Positions 61,961-64,000 of a DNA stretch of 64,000 nucleotides are shown one piece after another. The notes below the pieces were generated by a model, which worked only from the letters and a program-made list of their open reading frames with translations, was not told the origin of the DNA and did no database searches. The first letter of the stretch is position 1; every line of letters starts with the position of its first letter. Both the position numbers and the translations under genes were made by a program. Source of the stretch: Sepiola atlantica. Taxonomy: Eukaryota > Mollusca > Cephalopoda > Sepiida > Sepiolidae. The stretch lies in contig CAUVYP010000587.1 in the NCBI GenBank assembly GCA_963556195.1, positions 248,001 through 312,000 on the forward strand. Direction: 5' to 3'.

Positions 61961-64000
61961 TTAGCGCGTTTTAAAGTTGATATCGCTTTTGTTTATAACT
62001 TCCACATTTATTCGCATTGTGCAACGAAACTTTGCAGACAGTCGCGGATAGGCCTTTTCTACTGAAGTACCAAGTTTCAGAAGTGCAGCTCTTGTACTGC
62101 CGGAGATATGTCGATACAAACTGAATACGCAAAACATCAACAAAATTTAGCGCGTTTTAAAGTTGATATCGCTTTTGTTTATAACTTCCACATTTATTCG
62201 AATTGTGCAACGAAACTTTGAAGACAGTCGCGGATAGGCCTTTTCTACTGAAGTACCAAGTTTCAGAAGTGCAGCTCTTGTACTGCCTTAGATATGTCGA
62301 TACAAACTGAATACGCAAAACATCAACAAAATTTAGCGCGTTTTAAAGTTGATATCGCTTTTGTTTATAACTTCCACATTTATTCGAATTGGGGCACGAA
62401 ACTTTGCAAAAAACCGCGCAGACACATTTCCTACTGAAGTACCAAGTTTCAGAAGTGCAGCTCTTGTACTGCCGGAGATATGTCGATACAAACTGAATAC
62501 GCAAAACATCAACAAAATTTAGAACGTTTTAAAGTAGATATCGCTTTTGTTTATAACTTCCACATTTATTCGAATTGTGCAACGAAACTTTGCAGACAGT
62601 CGCCTATAGGCCTTTTCTAGTGAAGTACCAAGTTTCAGAAGTGCAGCTCTTGTACTGCCGGAGATATGTCGATACAAACTGAATACGCAAAACATCAACA
62701 AAATTTAGCGCGTTTTTAAGTTGATATCGCTTTTGTTTATAACTTCCACATTTATTCGAATTGTGCAACGAAATTTTGCAGACAACCGCGGAGACACATT
62801 TTCTACTGAAGTACCAAGTTTCAGAAGTGCAGCTATTGTACTGCCGGAGATATGTCGATACAAACTTAATACGCAAAACATAAACAAAATGTAGCGTGTT
62901 TTGAAGTTGATATCGCTTTTGTTTATAACTTCCACATTTATTCTAATTGTGCAACGAAACTTTGCAGACAACCGCTCAGACAAATTTTCTACTGAAGTAC
63001 CAAGTTTCAGAAGTGCAGCCCTTGTACTGCCGAAGAGATATGTCGATACAAACTGAATACGCAAAACATCAACAAAATTTAGCGCGTTTTAAAGTTGATA
63101 TCGCTTTTGTTTATAACTTCCACATTTATTCGAATTGTGCAACGAAACTTTGCAGACAGTCGCGGATAGGCCTTTTCTACTGAAGTACCAAGTTTCAGAA
63201 GTGCAGCTCTTGTACTGCCGGAGATATGTCGATACAAACTGAATACGCAAAACATTAACAAAATTTAGCGCGTTTTAAAGTTGATATCGCTTTTGTTTAT
63301 AACTTCCACATTTATTCGAATTGGGGCACGAAACTTTGCAGACAACCGCGCAGACACATTTCCTACTGAAGTACTAAGTTTCAGAAGTGCAGCTCTTGTA
63401 CTGCCGGAGATATGTCGATACAAACTGAATACGCAAAACATCAACAAAATTTAGCGCGTTTTAAAGTTGATATCGCTTTTGTTTATAACTTCCACATTTA
63501 TTCGAATTGTGCAACGAAACTTTGCAGACAGTCGCGGATAGGCCTTTACAACTGAAGTACCAAGTTTCAGAAGTGCAGCTGTTCTACTGCCGGAGATATG
63601 TCGATACAAACTGAATACGCAAAACATCAACAACATTTAGCGCGTTTTAAAGTTGATATCGCTTTTGTTTATAACTTCCACATTTATTCGGATTGTGCAA
63701 CGAAATTTTGCAGACAACCGCGGATAGGCCTTTTCTACTGAAGTACCAAGTTTCAGAAGTGCAGCTCTTGTACTGCCGGAGATATGTCGATACAAACTGA
63801 ATACGCAAAACATCAACAAAATTTAGCGCGTTTTAAAGTTGATATCGCTTTTGTTTATAACTTCCACATTTATTCGAATTGGGGCACGAAACTTTGCAGA
63901 CAACCGCACATACACATTTCCTACTGAAGTACCAAGTTTCAGTAGTGCAGCTCTTGTACTGCCGGAGATATGTCGATACAAACTGAATACGCAAAACATC
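61961..64000. repeat. Right-hand end of the window, V4/V9-rich monomers
   Basis: The order is 4 4 9 5 8 7+2 4 9 4 4/8 9. The monomer at 63637 is a V8/V4 chimera within m77-m94 itself (GACAACCGCGGATAGGCC). The last monomer, a V9 with CGCACATACACA, is cut at m178 by the window end. Confidence 0.85.
62519..63078. repeat. +2 tagged cassette, copy 12 (tag on a V7 background)
   Basis: V5-V8-V7(+2). The tag starts at 63029 but sits in a monomer whose m77-m94 is V7 (GACAACCGCTCAGACAAA) instead of V4, while CAGCCCTTG is retained. The exchange lies within about 50 bases between the V7 segment and the tag. The two following V8 monomers are replaced by V4 and V9. Confidence 0.88.

Larger units (their letters stand above)
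1..64000. repeat. 186-bp satellite DNA array, about 344 head-to-tail monomers
   Basis: Every line of the window is the same 186-bp unit, always in the same orientation. Landmarks recur every 186 bases: TTTAGCGCGTTTTAAAG, GATATCGC, TATAACTTCCACATTTATTC, TTGTGCAACGAAAC, GTACCAAGTTTCAGAAGTGC and GGAGATATGTCGATACAAAC. Both window ends lie inside the array, so its true size is unknown. The full period between the first and last monomer starts (3 and 63823) is 343 x 186 plus 22 bases, and the 22 bases are accounted for by the indels listed separately. No transposon, inverted segment or non-repeat stretch of even 50 bases was seen. By analogy with known satellites of 150-190 bp this is probably centromeric or other constitutive heterochromatin; that location is inference. 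It could also be a sex-chromosome or subtelomeric satellite. Confidence 0.98.

Noticed and set aside
3..63819. Hundreds of near-identical 60-residue minus-strand open frames
   Set aside because: They are the same 183-base frame seen once per monomer. Most start at TTG rather than ATG, variant segments change residues freely, the 13 insertions and 3 deletions are tolerated, and no promoter or family similarity is apparent. The frame persists because 186 is a multiple of three.
1..64000. CRISPR array (conserved repeats with short variable segments)
   Set aside because: The variable segment has only about eleven states that recur dozens of times, the conserved part is about 165 bases, and no cas genes are present. 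Spacers should be mostly unique.
1..64000. Repeat-domain protein gene (a giant tandem-repeat coding exon)
   Set aside because: The minus-strand frame has a TAA in nearly every monomer and the plus-strand frames have regular TGA or TAG stops, so no frame is open over more than about two monomers.
1..64000. TATA-like GTTTATAAC in every monomer as a promoter
   Set aside because: An AT-rich motif repeated in all copies of a satellite is not evidence of a promoter, and no downstream gene exists in the window.
1..64000. Naming the organism or a known satellite family
   Set aside because: I do not recognise the monomer. Composition, CpG content and length suggest only a eukaryote with little CpG methylation.
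1..64000. Transposable element insertions, tRNA or rRNA genes
   Set aside because: No departure from the monomer of more than a few bases was seen, and no terminal repeats, target-site duplications or RNA gene signatures.

Overview
The whole 64 kb window is one uninterrupted satellite DNA array. I find no protein-coding gene, RNA gene, transposon or unique flanking sequence. A 186-bp monomer repeats head to tail in one orientation from the first base to the last: 343 full monomers plus a final one cut at position 178 of 186. Monomer numbering here (m1-m186) starts at TTAGCGCG, so the first full monomer begins at base 3 and the last at 63823. The consensus is about 39% GC by hand count, with about 10 CpG per monomer (observed/expected about 1.4). 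A nucleosome-sized, higher-order-organised satellite with no CpG depletion suggests a eukaryotic centromeric or heterochromatic array from a lineage with little germline CpG methylation (many invertebrates and protists fit). I do not recognise the monomer and cannot name the organism.

Sequence differences are concentrated in m77-m94, where about eleven recurring variants (called V1-V11 here) can be told apart. The flanks (m1-m75 and about m135-m186) are much more conserved. The array has two domains. Domain A (1-13580) is built mainly of V1, V2 and V3, arranged as 7-mers (1302 bp), 8-mers (1488 bp) and trimers (558 bp). Domain B (13581-15626 and 17859 to the end) is built of V4-V11 in longer higher-order units of roughly 10-29 monomers. 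A second patch of domain A at 15627-17858 is explained by a 4278-bp (23-monomer) tandem duplication across the A/B boundary: 11349-15626 was copied to 15627-19904.

Domain B contains further large tandem duplications: 3350 bp (25026-28375 / 28376-31725), 2606 bp (33773-36378 / 36379 to about 39046) and about 3164 bp (about 45831-48993 / 48994-52200). A 2-bp insertion at m141-m146 (GCCGAAGAGATATG for GCCGGAGATATG) tags one cassette and occurs 12 times between 25624 and 63029, never earlier. It is a natural lineage marker for copying and recombination.

Monomer length is very tightly held. The whole window has 16 net length changes (12 copies of the +2, one +1, three -1), and they sum exactly to the 22-bp excess over 343 x 186. 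Because 186 is divisible by 3, every reading frame recurs in every monomer. That alone produces hundreds of 60-residue minus-strand frames and scattered 80-120-residue frames, which I do not call genes. The value of this window is as a record of satellite evolution (unequal crossover, hybrid monomers, patchwork conversion) rather than a gene system.
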